Source of the DNA: Solirubrobacteraceae bacterium
GTDB lineage: Bacteria > Actinomycetota > Thermoleophilia > Solirubrobacterales > Solirubrobacteraceae
Assembly (NCBI GenBank): GCA_017882405.1
Contig: JADGPO010000146.1
Span: 1 to 39,801 of the forward strand
DNA: 39,801 bases
Direction of reading: 5' to 3'
Positions 1 through 7,264 of the stretch are shown piece by piece (position 1 is the first letter of the stretch; the number at the start of each line of letters is the position of its first letter). Both the position numbers and the translations under genes were made by a program. Under the pieces are notes generated by a model. The model was not told the origin of the DNA. It saw nothing but the letters and a program-made list of their open reading frames with translations, and searched no databases.

Positions 1-1
1 C

Positions 2-766
2 CACCGCACTGCCGAGCGCGTGTCCAAGCAGACCGACGCGATCGTCGTCGCCGTCTCCGAGCGCCGCGAGGTGGTCTCGCTGTACGTCGACGGCGGCAAG
101 TACATCCTCGAGGACATCCCCGTGGTGCTGGCCAAGGCCAACCAGGCACTGGCCACGCTCGACAAGTACCGCAGCCGTCTGGACCAGGTCTCGACCCGCC
201 TCACGGCGCTCGAGTTCGAGGGCGGCGTGACGCTCAACGACGTGCTCACCGTGCTGCAGCGCGTCGAGCTGGTGACGCGGATGGCGGTCGAGATCGAGCG
301 CTACATCGTGGAGCTCGGCACCGAGGGCCGGCTGATCGAGATGCAGCTGGACGAGACCATGGTGGGCGTGGCCGCCGACAAGGCCGCGCTCGTGCACGAC
401 TACCTGATGGAGGACACCGACGAGAGCTTCGCGACCGTCTGCGACCAGTTGGTGAGACTTCCGCATCAGGACCTGTTGGACTTCGGCCGGCTCGCCGAGC
501 TGCTCGGCTACGACCGCAAGCTCAACACTCTGGATTACCCGGTTTCTCCGCGCGGTTTCCGCATCCTGGGACGCATTCCTCGCCTGCCCCGGCTGGTGGT
601 TCAGCGGATCGTGACGGAGTTCGGAGGATTGGAGGAGTTGCTCGCCGCATCGGACGGCGAGCTGGAGACCGTCGACGGCGTCGGCGAGATCCGGGCGAAG
701 GACATCCGGGAGGGCCTTCGCCGCCAGCAGGAGATCAACCTCGTTGATCGCTACCTGCAGACGTAG
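2..766 (+). CDS. disA: DNA integrity scanning diadenylate cyclase DisA (5' partial)
   Basis: The product is the C-terminal part of DisA, which makes cyclic di-AMP from two ATP and scans DNA for lesions. The reading frame is open from base 2, so the gene begins outside the window. The first codons read HRTAER, the end of the catalytic RHRTAE motif of the diadenylate cyclase domain, and the GTG at 20 is therefore an internal valine. After the end of the cyclase domain come a helical linker (about residues 25-140 of the visible part) and a C-terminal helix-hairpin-helix DNA-binding region, with RIPRLPRLVV followed by VDGVGEIRAKDIREGL. The gene lies 59 nt upstream of carD on the same strand. The disA-ispD-ispF order further on matches the Firmicutes arrangement. 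Identification is firm; only the N-terminal catalytic half is missing from view. Confidence 0.93.
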   Translation, partial: HRTAERVSKQTDAIVVAVSERREVVSLYVDGGKYILEDIPVVLAKANQALATLDKYRSRLDQVSTRLTALEFEGGVTLNDVLTVLQRVELVTRMAVEIERYIVELGTEGRLIEMQLDETMVGVAADKAALVHDYLMEDTDESFATVCDQLVRLPHQDLLDFGRLAELLGYDRKLNTLDYPVSPRGFRILGRIPRLPRLVVQRIVTEFGGLEELLAASDGELETVDGVGEIRAKDIREGLRRQQEINLVDRYLQT

Positions 767-802
767 CGCAATCCGCGCGCGCCCCCCGCGCCGCAATCCC
801 AG

Positions 803-808
803 AGGAGG
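803..808 (+). promoter_or_regulatory. Shine-Dalgarno of carD, spaced for an ATC start
   Basis: A perfect AGGAGG lies 17 nt before the first ATG (826) but only 5 nt before an in-frame ATC at 814. The spacing favours initiation at ATC, a rare start codon in bacteria. A sequencing or consensus error turning ATG into ATC would look the same. Confidence 0.5.
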
Positions 809-825
809 ACACCATCACAGAGCTA

Positions 826-1401
826 ATGGAAGAGCAGCTGGATGATTTGGAGCCGGAGGTACCGGTCAACGTCGAGTTCGAGATCGGCGACAGTGTCGTG
901 TATCCGCATCACGGTGCCGGCCGAGTGCTCCGCAAGGAGATGAAGGAGGTCCTCGGCGAGAGCCGCGAGTACCTGACCATCAAGATCCTCCACAACGACA
1001 TGACCGTGATGGTCCCCACCGAGAACGCGGCGCTTGCCGGCCTGCGCCGCGTGATCGATGAGGAGACCGTCAAGAAGGTGCTCGCCCTTCTGCAGGACGA
1101 GTGCTCGGAGATGCCCAAGAACTGGAACCGGCGCTTCAAGCACAACCGCGACAAGATCAAGACGGGCGACATCTACGAGCTCGCCGAGGTGGTCCGCAAC
1201 CTGGCCGTCCGCGAGTCCGAGAAGGGGCTGTCGACCGGCGAGAAGCAGATGTTCATGCGTGCCAAGAAGATCCTCGCCTCCGAGCTGATGTATGCGCTGG
1301 AGATGAACGAGGGGCAGGTGGAGGAGCACCTGTACACGCTGCTGATCGAGTCCAACGGCAACGGAAGCCCGAACGGCAAGGTGGCCGTGGCCGCCAAGTA
1401 G
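826..1401 (+). CDS. carD: CarD family transcriptional regulator
   Basis: CarD-type RNA polymerase-binding regulator of 191 residues. CarD proteins bind the RNA polymerase beta subunit and stabilise open complexes at rRNA and many other promoters. An N-terminal Tudor-like RNAP-interaction domain is visible (about residues 18-75, with FEIGDSVVYPHHGAGRV), followed by an all-helical DNA-binding domain (about 80-175) holding the conserved NWNRRFKHN and SEKGLSTGEKQMF segments. The ATG at 826 lies 17 nt after a perfect AGGAGG (803-808), which is far. An in-frame ATC at 814 sits 5 nt after it, so translation may start at that rare codon and add four residues (ITEL). The acidic N-terminal tail and the Asn/Gly-rich C-terminal tail look unstructured. 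Family assignment is firm; the exact start is open. Confidence 0.93.
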   Translation: MEEQLDDLEPEVPVNVEFEIGDSVVYPHHGAGRVLRKEMKEVLGESREYLTIKILHNDMTVMVPTENAALAGLRRVIDEETVKKVLALLQDECSEMPKNWNRRFKHNRDKIKTGDIYELAEVVRNLAVRESEKGLSTGEKQMFMRAKKILASELMYALEMNEGQVEEHLYTLLIESNGNGSPNGKVAVAAK

Positions 1402-1419
1402 GCCCCCGGGCACATCCAC

Positions 1420-2088
1420 ATGGCGGTCGCGCTGATCGTGGCCGCAGGGAGAGGCGAGCGCCTTGGGTCCGGCCGGCCCAAGGCGCTCGTCTCGCTTTGC
1501 GGCCGCCCGATGCTGGAGTGGAGCGTGGCGTCGCTGCGGGCGGTGGCGGCGATCCGGGCCGTGATCGTGGCGCTGCCCGCCGACGAGCTGGACTCGGCGC
1601 CCGCGGGGACGATCGCCGTCGCCGGCGGCCTGCACCGCTCGCACTCGGTTCGCGCGGCACTGGCCGCCTGCGCGGGCGGCGACCCGGTGGTCGTCCACGA
1701 CGCGGCCCGCCCCCTGGCCACGCCGCAACTGTTCGAGCAGGCGCTGCGCGCGCTGGAGCGCGCCCCGGAGGCCGACGCGGTGATCGCGGCGGCGCCGGTG
1801 ACCGACACGATCAAGGAGGTCGCCGACGACGGCCGCACCGTGCAGCGCACGCTGCCGCGCACGCGCCTGTGGGCGGTGCAGACCCCTCAGGTCTTCCGCC
1901 GCGCCGCGCTGGAGCGGGCGCTGGACGTCTCGGACGCCGAGCTGGCCCAGGCCACCGACGACGCCTGGCTGGTGGAGCGGACCGGGGGGGTCGTGCACGT
2001 GGTCGGCTCAGACCCCCAGAACATGAAGATCACCACCCGCGAGGACCTCCGGGTGGCCGAGCTGCTGCTCTCGGAGCGTGGGTCGTGA
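1420..2088 (+). CDS. ispD: 2-C-methyl-D-erythritol 4-phosphate cytidylyltransferase
   Basis: IspD transfers CMP from CTP to 2-C-methyl-D-erythritol 4-phosphate, the third step of the MEP isoprenoid pathway, in the cytosol. The 222-residue product has the family length. The nucleotide-binding signature AAGRGERLG is at residues 8-16, followed by PKALVSLCGRPML, the central VVVHDAARPL motif, and the C-terminal VQTPQVF and ATDDAWLVE segments that shape the active site. It lies 18 nt after carD and overlaps the next MEP-pathway gene ispF by four bases (GTGA), so the two are translationally coupled. No clear Shine-Dalgarno precedes the ATG. Confidence 0.93.
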   Translation: MAVALIVAAGRGERLGSGRPKALVSLCGRPMLEWSVASLRAVAAIRAVIVALPADELDSAPAGTIAVAGGLHRSHSVRAALAACAGGDPVVVHDAARPLATPQLFEQALRALERAPEADAVIAAAPVTDTIKEVADDGRTVQRTLPRTRLWAVQTPQVFRRAALERALDVSDAELAQATDDAWLVERTGGVVHVVGSDPQNMKITTREDLRVAELLLSERGS

Positions 2089-2567
2089 CCAGCGGCATCG
2101 GCTACGATTGCCATCGCTTCGCCAGCGGGCGCGCGCTCGTGCTCGGAGGCGTGCGCATCGAGCACGAGCGGGGCCTGGAGGGCCACTCCGACGCCGACGT
2201 CCTCACGCACGCGATCATCGACGCGATGCTGGGGGCGGGCGCGCTGGGCGACATCGGCCAGCATTTCCCCGACACCGACCCGCGCTACGCGGGGGCGGAC
2301 TCGATCGAGCTGCTGCGGGCGACCCTGGCGCTCCTGGCCGACGCCGGACTTAGGGTCACTCACGTCGACGCGACGGTCGTGCTCGAGCGCCCCAAGCTGG
2401 CGCCGGCTCGCGAGGCGATGCGCCAGCGGCTGGCCGAGGCGCTGGCGCTGGACCTGCGCCACGTCAGCGTCAAGGCCACGCGCGGGGAGGGGATGGGCTT
2501 CGTCGGGCGCGAGGAGGGCATCGCGGCGCTCGCGATCGCGACCGTAACAGAGCGCGCCAGGAAGTGA
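2085..2567 (+). CDS. ispF: 2-C-methyl-D-erythritol 2,4-cyclodiphosphate synthase
   Basis: IspF cyclises the CDP-methylerythritol phosphate intermediate to 2-C-methyl-D-erythritol 2,4-cyclodiphosphate, releasing CMP, in the MEP pathway. The product of about 160 residues has the expected length. The metal-binding DCHRF motif is near residues 8-12, GHSDADVLTHAI follows, and the C-terminal KATRGEGMGFVGREEG segment is the usual CMP-binding region. The GTG start at 2085 overlaps the ispD stop codon by four bases. In-frame extension upstream would run through ispD in the wrong frame and is rejected. IspF works as a homotrimer in other bacteria. Confidence 0.94.
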   Translation: MTSGIGYDCHRFASGRALVLGGVRIEHERGLEGHSDADVLTHAIIDAMLGAGALGDIGQHFPDTDPRYAGADSIELLRATLALLADAGLRVTHVDATVVLERPKLAPAREAMRQRLAEALALDLRHVSVKATRGEGMGFVGREEGIAALAIATVTERARK

Positions 2568-2630
2568 ACAGGGGATGAACGACGGCGCCGGCCGCTGACG
2601 GCGGGTGGCGGCGCTGCCAGAATCGGCGGC

Positions 2631-3329
2631 ATGGACGATCACCCCCGGGGGTCCGTGCTGGTGGTCGACGACGAGCCGACGATCGCCGAGGTGGTCTCGC
2701 GGTATCTGGAGCGGGCGGGCTACTGCGCTCGCATCGCCGCCACCGGCCCGCAGGCCCTGGAGCAGGTGGCCCGCCAGCGGCCCGACCTGGTCGTGCTCGA
2801 TCTGATGCTTCCCGGCATCGACGGGCTGGAGGTGATGCGCCGCATGCGCCAGGCCGACGGGCCGCCGATCGCCACCATCCTGCTGACCGCCAAGGGCGAG
2901 GAGTCAGACCGGGTGATCGGCCTGCGCCTGGGCGCCGACGACTACGTGGTCAAGCCGTTCTCGCCCGCCGAGCTGGTCGCTCGCGTGGACGCGGTGCTGC
3001 GCCGGGTCGACACCGCGGACACCCCGCAGGAGCCGATCGAGCTGCCGGACATGACGATCGACCCCGCCGCCCGCCGCGTGTTCGTCCGCGGGCAGGCGGT
3101 GATGCTGACCCAGCGCGAGTTCGACGTGCTGATGTTCCTGGCCCGCCATCCGGGGCAGGCGTTCAGCCGCAACCAGCTGATGGACGCCATCTGGCAGTAC
3201 TCGTTCTACACCGACACCTCGACCGTGACCGTGCACGTCCGAAGGCTGAGGGCCAAGATCGAGGTCGATCCGGCGCAGCCGCGCCACATCGAGACGGTGT
3301 GGGGCGTCGGCTACAGGTTCGCGCCGTGA
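2631..3329 (+). CDS. OmpR/PhoB family response regulator
   Basis: DNA-binding response regulator of 232 residues. An N-terminal receiver domain (about 8-120) has the acidic pair in VVDDEP, the phosphoacceptor Asp57 in LVVLDLMLP, and the conserved Lys in YVVKPF. A C-terminal winged-helix domain (about 135-232) carries LTQREFDVLMFLARHPG and the recognition-helix region TSTVTVHVRRLRAKIE, ending in the family-typical WGVGYRFAP. The stop codon overlaps the GTG start of the histidine kinase by 4 nt, so the pair forms a co-transcribed two-component system. The signal and target genes cannot be read from the sequence. Confidence 0.92.
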   Translation: MDDHPRGSVLVVDDEPTIAEVVSRYLERAGYCARIAATGPQALEQVARQRPDLVVLDLMLPGIDGLEVMRRMRQADGPPIATILLTAKGEESDRVIGLRLGADDYVVKPFSPAELVARVDAVLRRVDTADTPQEPIELPDMTIDPAARRVFVRGQAVMLTQREFDVLMFLARHPGQAFSRNQLMDAIWQYSFYTDTSTVTVHVRRLRAKIEVDPAQPRHIETVWGVGYRFAP

Positions 3330-4390
3330 GCCGGCTGGCCGCCCGGCTGCGCCTCGCCGCCGGACCGCTGTCCCGGCAGTTGGTCCTGGTGGTGGCGATC
3401 GGCGTGGCCCCCGTGCTGGTGGCGCTGGTGGTCGTCTCGCTGCTGATGATCCTGTCCGACCACGCGGCGGTGCTGGTGGCGGCGATCGTCGTCGGCGCCG
3501 GGGTGCTGGCGGCGCTCGGCGCGCGGCTGGTCGCCAACGGGATCCTGCGTGACGTCGCGTCGATCCGCGATGGGCTGGCGGCCGTGGCGCGTGGCGAGCG
3601 CGACGCGCGGATCGCCACCGAGGCTCGCGACGAGCTCTCCGCGCTGGCGGTGGCGGCCAACGGGATGATCGCCGAGCTGGGCAGCCAGGAGGCGGCGCGC
3701 GACCAGTCGGACTCGGCGCGGCGGGACCTGGTGGCGGCGGTCTCACACGATCTGCGCACGCCGATCACGTCGCTGCGCCTGCTCGCCGAGGCGGTCGGCG
3801 ACGACATCGTCGACGGGGAGCTGCGCCGGGCCTACCTGATGCGGATGCGAACCCACATCGACGCTCTCAGCGCGCTGATCGACGACCTGTTCGAGCTCTC
3901 GCGCCTGGAGGCGGGCGACATCAACTGGTCGCTGGAGCGCGTCCCGCTGGGCGAGCTGGTGGGCGAGACCGTGGAGGCGATGCGCCTGGAGGCGGAGGCC
4001 AAGGGAGTGGCCGTATCGGCCAGCGTGCCCCACGGTCTGTCACCGGCGCGGGCCAATCCCGAGAAGCTCCAGCGGGTGCTGTTCAACCTGATCCAGAACG
4101 CGATCCGCCACACGCCGGCCGACGGCAGCGTGGTCGTCCGCGCCGAGCCGGTGGACGCCGGGATCGAGGTGGAGATCGCCGACAGCGGCGCCGGGATCGC
4201 TCCCGAGGAGCGCGAGCGCGTGTTCACGGCGTTCTATCGGGGAGGTGCCGACGCGGCTCGGACCGCAGACGGCGCCGGCCTGGGCCTGGCGGTCTCGCGC
4301 GCGATCGTCGAGGCGCACGGCGGGCGGATCTGGCTGGCCGACAGCCCTCGCGGCGCCGCGGTGCGCTTCAGCCTGCCCGCCGCCCCCTGA
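3326..4390 (+). CDS. Sensor histidine kinase, short-loop membrane type
   Basis: Membrane histidine kinase of 354 residues, partner of the preceding response regulator. The GTG at 3326 overlaps the regulator's stop. Two transmembrane helices (about residues 19-43 and 47-70) are separated by only a few residues, so there is no extracellular sensor domain; the signal is probably sensed in or at the membrane, or through an accessory protein. A HAMP domain (about 70-122) and a HisKA domain follow, with phosphoacceptor His141 in AAVSHDLRTPITSLR. The HATPase domain shows the N box NLIQNAIRHTP, the G1 box DSGAGI and the G2 box GAGLGLAVSRAIVEAHGG. It converges on the SRPBCC gene with a 16-nt gap. Confidence 0.92.
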   Translation: MSRLAARLRLAAGPLSRQLVLVVAIGVAPVLVALVVVSLLMILSDHAAVLVAAIVVGAGVLAALGARLVANGILRDVASIRDGLAAVARGERDARIATEARDELSALAVAANGMIAELGSQEAARDQSDSARRDLVAAVSHDLRTPITSLRLLAEAVGDDIVDGELRRAYLMRMRTHIDALSALIDDLFELSRLEAGDINWSLERVPLGELVGETVEAMRLEAEAKGVAVSASVPHGLSPARANPEKLQRVLFNLIQNAIRHTPADGSVVVRAEPVDAGIEVEIADSGAGIAPEERERVFTAFYRGGADAARTADGAGLGLAVSRAIVEAHGGRIWLADSPRGAAVRFSLPAAP

Positions 4391-4406
4391 CATGCGGAGA
4401 CGACCC

Positions 4407-4892
4407 TCAGCCGGCGCGGGCCGCCCGCCGCTGGGCCGCGAGATCGCGGGAGTGCTCGTACTCCACCAGGCGTCTGAGCTGCGCGACGGTGTTGCGCAGG
4501 TGAGCGCCGACCGCGGGCCCGGCGATCCGCTCGGCCAGCCATCCGGAGATGCCGGCGCCCGCCACTCCGTAGGCGAGCCGGATCTCGGCTCGAGTGCGGC
4601 CACCGGGCGCGGCGCGCAGCCGCCAGCGGCCGCGCTGGTCGACGCCCGTGACCGACGTCCAAGCGAGCTCGCGCGGCGCCTCCCACTCGACGATCTCGAT
4701 CAGCCCGCCGACCTCGGCCGAGCCCACCCGCAGCAGCATCCGGTAGCGGGCGCCCAGGCCGGTCTGCTGATCTCCGTCCACCTCCCAGCGCGTCACACCG
4801 GACAGGAAGCTCAGCGCGCGCCCAGGGTCTGACACGAGCGCCCAGACCGTCTCGATCGGGGCGGCGACCGTGGTCTGGGCGGCGGATCGCAC
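4407..4892 (-). CDS. SRPBCC family protein (polyketide cyclase/START-like)
   Basis: Small protein of about 161 residues with the SRPBCC helix-grip fold, a hydrophobic-ligand-binding fold. It opens with TTVAAPIETVWALVSDP, typical of the first strand and helix of this fold. The central IVEWEAPRELAWTSV segment and a long C-terminal helix (AGPAVGAHLRNTVAQLRRLVEY) also fit. The GTG at 4892 is chosen because it lies five bases after the stop of the acyltransferase gene; longer reading in this frame only shadows that gene. Together with the acyltransferase and the SCP2-hydrolase it forms a minus-strand group that looks lipid-related. The ligand is unknown. Confidence 0.75.
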   Translation of the reverse strand: MRSAAQTTVAAPIETVWALVSDPGRALSFLSGVTRWEVDGDQQTGLGARYRMLLRVGSAEVGGLIEIVEWEAPRELAWTSVTGVDQRGRWRLRAAPGGRTRAEIRLAYGVAGAGISGWLAERIAGPAVGAHLRNTVAQLRRLVEYEHSRDLAAQRRAARAG

Positions 4893-4897
4893 CCGTT

Positions 4898-5878
4898 TCA
4901 GCCGATCACCGGCAGCCGTCGCTCGGCGGCCAGCGCGTCGAGGGTGTCCTGCATCAGGCGGATCAGGCGATCGTAGATCTCGTCTACGTCGGGATCGGGG
5001 CCGAACTCGCTCCGTAGGTCGATCGGCGGCAGGGTCTCGATCGTCAGCTTGGCGGGGAGCGGGATGTGCCCCAGCAGGTCGCCGACGTTGAGGATCCACG
5101 GCAGCGCGATGGAGATCGGCAGCACCTTGAGCCGGAACATCCGGTCCAGCGCCAGCAGCCGCGCCAGGCCCTCGCCCCGGGACAAGAAGAGCGCCGTCTC
5201 CTGGCCGCCGATCGAGACCACAGGCACGATCGGCACCCCCTCGTCGAGGGCCAGTGCAATGAAGCCCTTGCGTCCGTTGAAGTCGACCCGGTTGCGCTGC
5301 CAGCTGGGCCGATGTACCTCGTAGTCGCCCCCCGGGTAAACGAGCAGGGCGGCTCCGGCGCTCAGCGCCTGACGGGCGTTGTCCGGCGAGTCGGCGACGG
5401 TTCCGAACTTGCGCAGCGCCCCCAGTCCCGGCATCGAGAGCACCAGGTTGTGGGCCAGCTGGTAGAAGGGCCGCTCGACGCCGAAGTAGGTGTTGAAGGC
5501 CAGCGTGAACACCAGCGTGTCGGGGGTCATGTTTCCGCCGGAGTGGTTTCCGACCATCAGCACCGGGCCGGTGTCCGCGACATTGCCCAGTCCGCGCACT
5601 TCGCCCCGGTACCACAGGCTCGCGAACAGCCACATCAGCGGTAGGTGCTCGCGAATGAAGTCGGGGTCGCGCTCGTCGAGGTCGGCGCGGGGGATCCGCC
5701 GCTTGGCCTGAGTGGCGACCTCGCGCAGGCCCCGGCTCAGCAGCGACCGGACGGCGCCGCCGGCGCTGCCATCGCGCTCGCTCGCCTCGGCGGACGCGTG
5801 CTCAGCCGCACCCGGGGTGCCCCCGTTGGGGAAGTGGCCGTTGCTGCCGGCTCGGCCCGCGACGCCGGTATCGGCCAT
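4898..5878 (-). CDS. Lysophospholipid acyltransferase family protein (PlsC/MGAT-like)
   Basis: Acyltransferase of 326 residues. The catalytic region reads MVGNHSGGNMTPD (about residue 130), the GNHSGG form seen in the MGAT/DGAT-like LPLAT branch rather than the classical NHxxxxD of PlsC. The substrate-side motif YPGGDYEVHRP follows about 85 residues later, then a VPVVSIGG segment. The N-terminal 60 residues are low-complexity and probably disordered. The likely role is transfer of an acyl group to a glycerolipid or other lipid at the membrane; the exact acceptor cannot be read. The downstream SRPBCC gene starts five bases after its stop, and the SCP2-hydrolase gene lies 31 nt upstream on the same strand, so the three probably form an operon. 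Confidence 0.85.
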   Translation of the reverse strand: MADTGVAGRAGSNGHFPNGGTPGAAEHASAEASERDGSAGGAVRSLLSRGLREVATQAKRRIPRADLDERDPDFIREHLPLMWLFASLWYRGEVRGLGNVADTGPVLMVGNHSGGNMTPDTLVFTLAFNTYFGVERPFYQLAHNLVLSMPGLGALRKFGTVADSPDNARQALSAGAALLVYPGGDYEVHRPSWQRNRVDFNGRKGFIALALDEGVPIVPVVSIGGQETALFLSRGEGLARLLALDRMFRLKVLPISIALPWILNVGDLLGHIPLPAKLTIETLPPIDLRSEFGPDPDVDEIYDRLIRLMQDTLDALAAERRLPVIG

Positions 5879-5909
5879 CGCTAGTGGCCCATCCTGCGAG
5901 GATGAACCA

Positions 5910-7175
5910 CTAGGCCGCCCGCGTGCCGGGGGCGTCGTCCTTGCGGGCGGGCTGTGGTCTCGCGAGCGTCAGCTCGTGCCGGGCGAAGAAGCTCATCAGC
6001 AGCTCGTTGGTCTCGGTCGGGCGCTCCACCTGGGGCACGTGACCGCACGACTGCATCGTGACCTGCTCGGCGCGCGGGAGCCAGCGACGCACGTGACGGC
6101 CGAAGGCCGCGGGCACCAGACGATCGTGCGTGCCCCAGACGAACAGCGCCGGACAGCTGAGCTCGGCCAGGCGCGGGTAGAAGCCCTGTCGCCCGTACGG
6201 CGCCTCCAGGTAGATGTTCCGCGCCGAGGCCAGGAACGCCAGTCGCGCCCCTGGTGATTGGTAGATCCGGCGGAACTCATCGACCATCAGGCCGCCGAGC
6301 TCGGGGTCGATCAGGTCACGGTCGTAGAACATGCTCCAGAACTGCGAAGCGACCGTGCGGCGGCTGAAGCCGTGGGGCAGCAGACCGAACTCGGGCCGCA
6401 GCAGCCGCACCAGCGGATGAAAACCGCGCTTGACCCAGGCCACCGCCGGGCACAGCAGCCCCAGCGCGCGCACCCGGTCCGGCGCGGTGAGCCCCATCTC
6501 GATCGCCACCCGGCCACCCATCGAGTTGCCGACCACGTGAGCGGAGCGGATCTCCAGCGCGTCCAGCAGCCCGAGCATCGTCTCGGAGTACCAGCGCGCG
6601 TTGTAGGGGGCGCGGGCGGGCTTGGAGGAGGACCCGAAGCCCGGCAGGTCGGGAGCGTGCACGCGGTAACGCTTGCTCAGCTCGGCCGCAGTCTCGAACA
6701 GCGAGGCCCGGGTGCCACCCAGCCCGTGGAGCAGCAGCACGTCGGGTCCGTGGCCCATCGTCAGCGTCGAGATCCGATAGCGGCCGACCAGCACGTCGTG
6801 GATCTGCAGCAGCGGCGGCCGCCCGCCCGGCAGGCGGAACATCCCCTCGAAGGCGACGGCATAGTCCAGGTTGCCGCGCACGCGGAGCCGGCGCTGCTCA
6901 AAAGCATCGATTCCCGACAGCTCGCCCTGGCCCATCGCCAACCAGGTGGCGGCGTCGGTGGCGATCGTCACATCAGGCTCGCGGCGAGTGGCTCCCTTGC
7001 GCACCCGGGCGCCATGCACGGTGCAGCGCACCTCCCAGGTGTGTCCGAGATCGCCCAGCTTGACGTGGTAGGTGGCGTCAAAAGCCGGATGGGCGCCCAG
7101 GTAGCGGTCGGGGAGGGAGCGGAAGGCCGCTTCGACTTTGGCGAGTCGCTGGGCATGATCGGAGCTCACTGACAT
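5910..7175 (-). CDS. Alpha/beta hydrolase with N-terminal SCP2-like domain
   Basis: Fusion protein of 421 residues. Residues about 10-115 resemble the SCP2 sterol/lipid carrier fold (WEVRCTVHGARV, REPDVTIATDAATWLAMGQG), a hydrophobic pocket domain. Residues about 125-405 form an alpha/beta hydrolase with the oxyanion strand LLLHGLGGTRAS, the nucleophile elbow GNSMGG (Ser218), the acid in WGTHDRLVP and the catalytic His in SCGHVPQVERP. The likely action is hydrolysis of an ester or similar bond in a lipid delivered by the N-terminal domain; the substrate is unknown. The ATG at 7175 is divergent from cysS across about 90 nt. The gene probably heads the operon continuing into the acyltransferase and SRPBCC genes. 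Confidence 0.85.
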   Translation of the reverse strand: MSVSSDHAQRLAKVEAAFRSLPDRYLGAHPAFDATYHVKLGDLGHTWEVRCTVHGARVRKGATRREPDVTIATDAATWLAMGQGELSGIDAFEQRRLRVRGNLDYAVAFEGMFRLPGGRPPLLQIHDVLVGRYRISTLTMGHGPDVLLLHGLGGTRASLFETAAELSKRYRVHAPDLPGFGSSSKPARAPYNARWYSETMLGLLDALEIRSAHVVGNSMGGRVAIEMGLTAPDRVRALGLLCPAVAWVKRGFHPLVRLLRPEFGLLPHGFSRRTVASQFWSMFYDRDLIDPELGGLMVDEFRRIYQSPGARLAFLASARNIYLEAPYGRQGFYPRLAELSCPALFVWGTHDRLVPAAFGRHVRRWLPRAEQVTMQSCGHVPQVERPTETNELLMSFFARHELTLARPQPARKDDAPGTRAA

Positions 7176-7225
7176 CGGCCCAGAACATATTGCAACGCTT
7201 GGAGCGGTGTGCCGGCGAGCGCCGG

Positions 7226-7248
7226 TGCAGGTTCTTCGGAACCCTGCA
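7226..7248 (+). promoter_or_regulatory. UUCG-capped hairpin in the cysS leader
   Basis: A nine- to ten-base stem (TGCAGGTTC against GAACCCTGCA, one bulged base) closes a TTCG tetraloop. It ends 16 nt before the cysS GTG start. UUCG loops are exceptionally stable in RNA, so this may influence cysS initiation or transcription. No T-box consensus was seen around it. Confidence 0.4.
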
Positions 7249-7264
7249 CTAGGGTCTCGGACGA

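Noticed and set aside
823..1998. A 391-codon minus-strand frame opposite carD and ispD
   Set aside because: Low-complexity His/Arg/Leu-rich translation without motifs; both plus-strand genes are firmly identified.
1101..2084. In-frame extension of ispF upstream through carD and ispD
   Set aside because: These codons are out-of-frame ispD and carD sequence. The ispF fold begins at GTG 2085, overlapping the ispD stop.
4893..5633. In-frame upstream extension of the SRPBCC gene
   Set aside because: It is the acyltransferase gene read in another frame; the SRPBCC fold begins at 4892.
7250..7264. Possible T-box element before cysS
   Set aside because: The short AGGGT near the start codon lacks the surrounding T-box consensus and specifier stem; the leader is under 90 nt.
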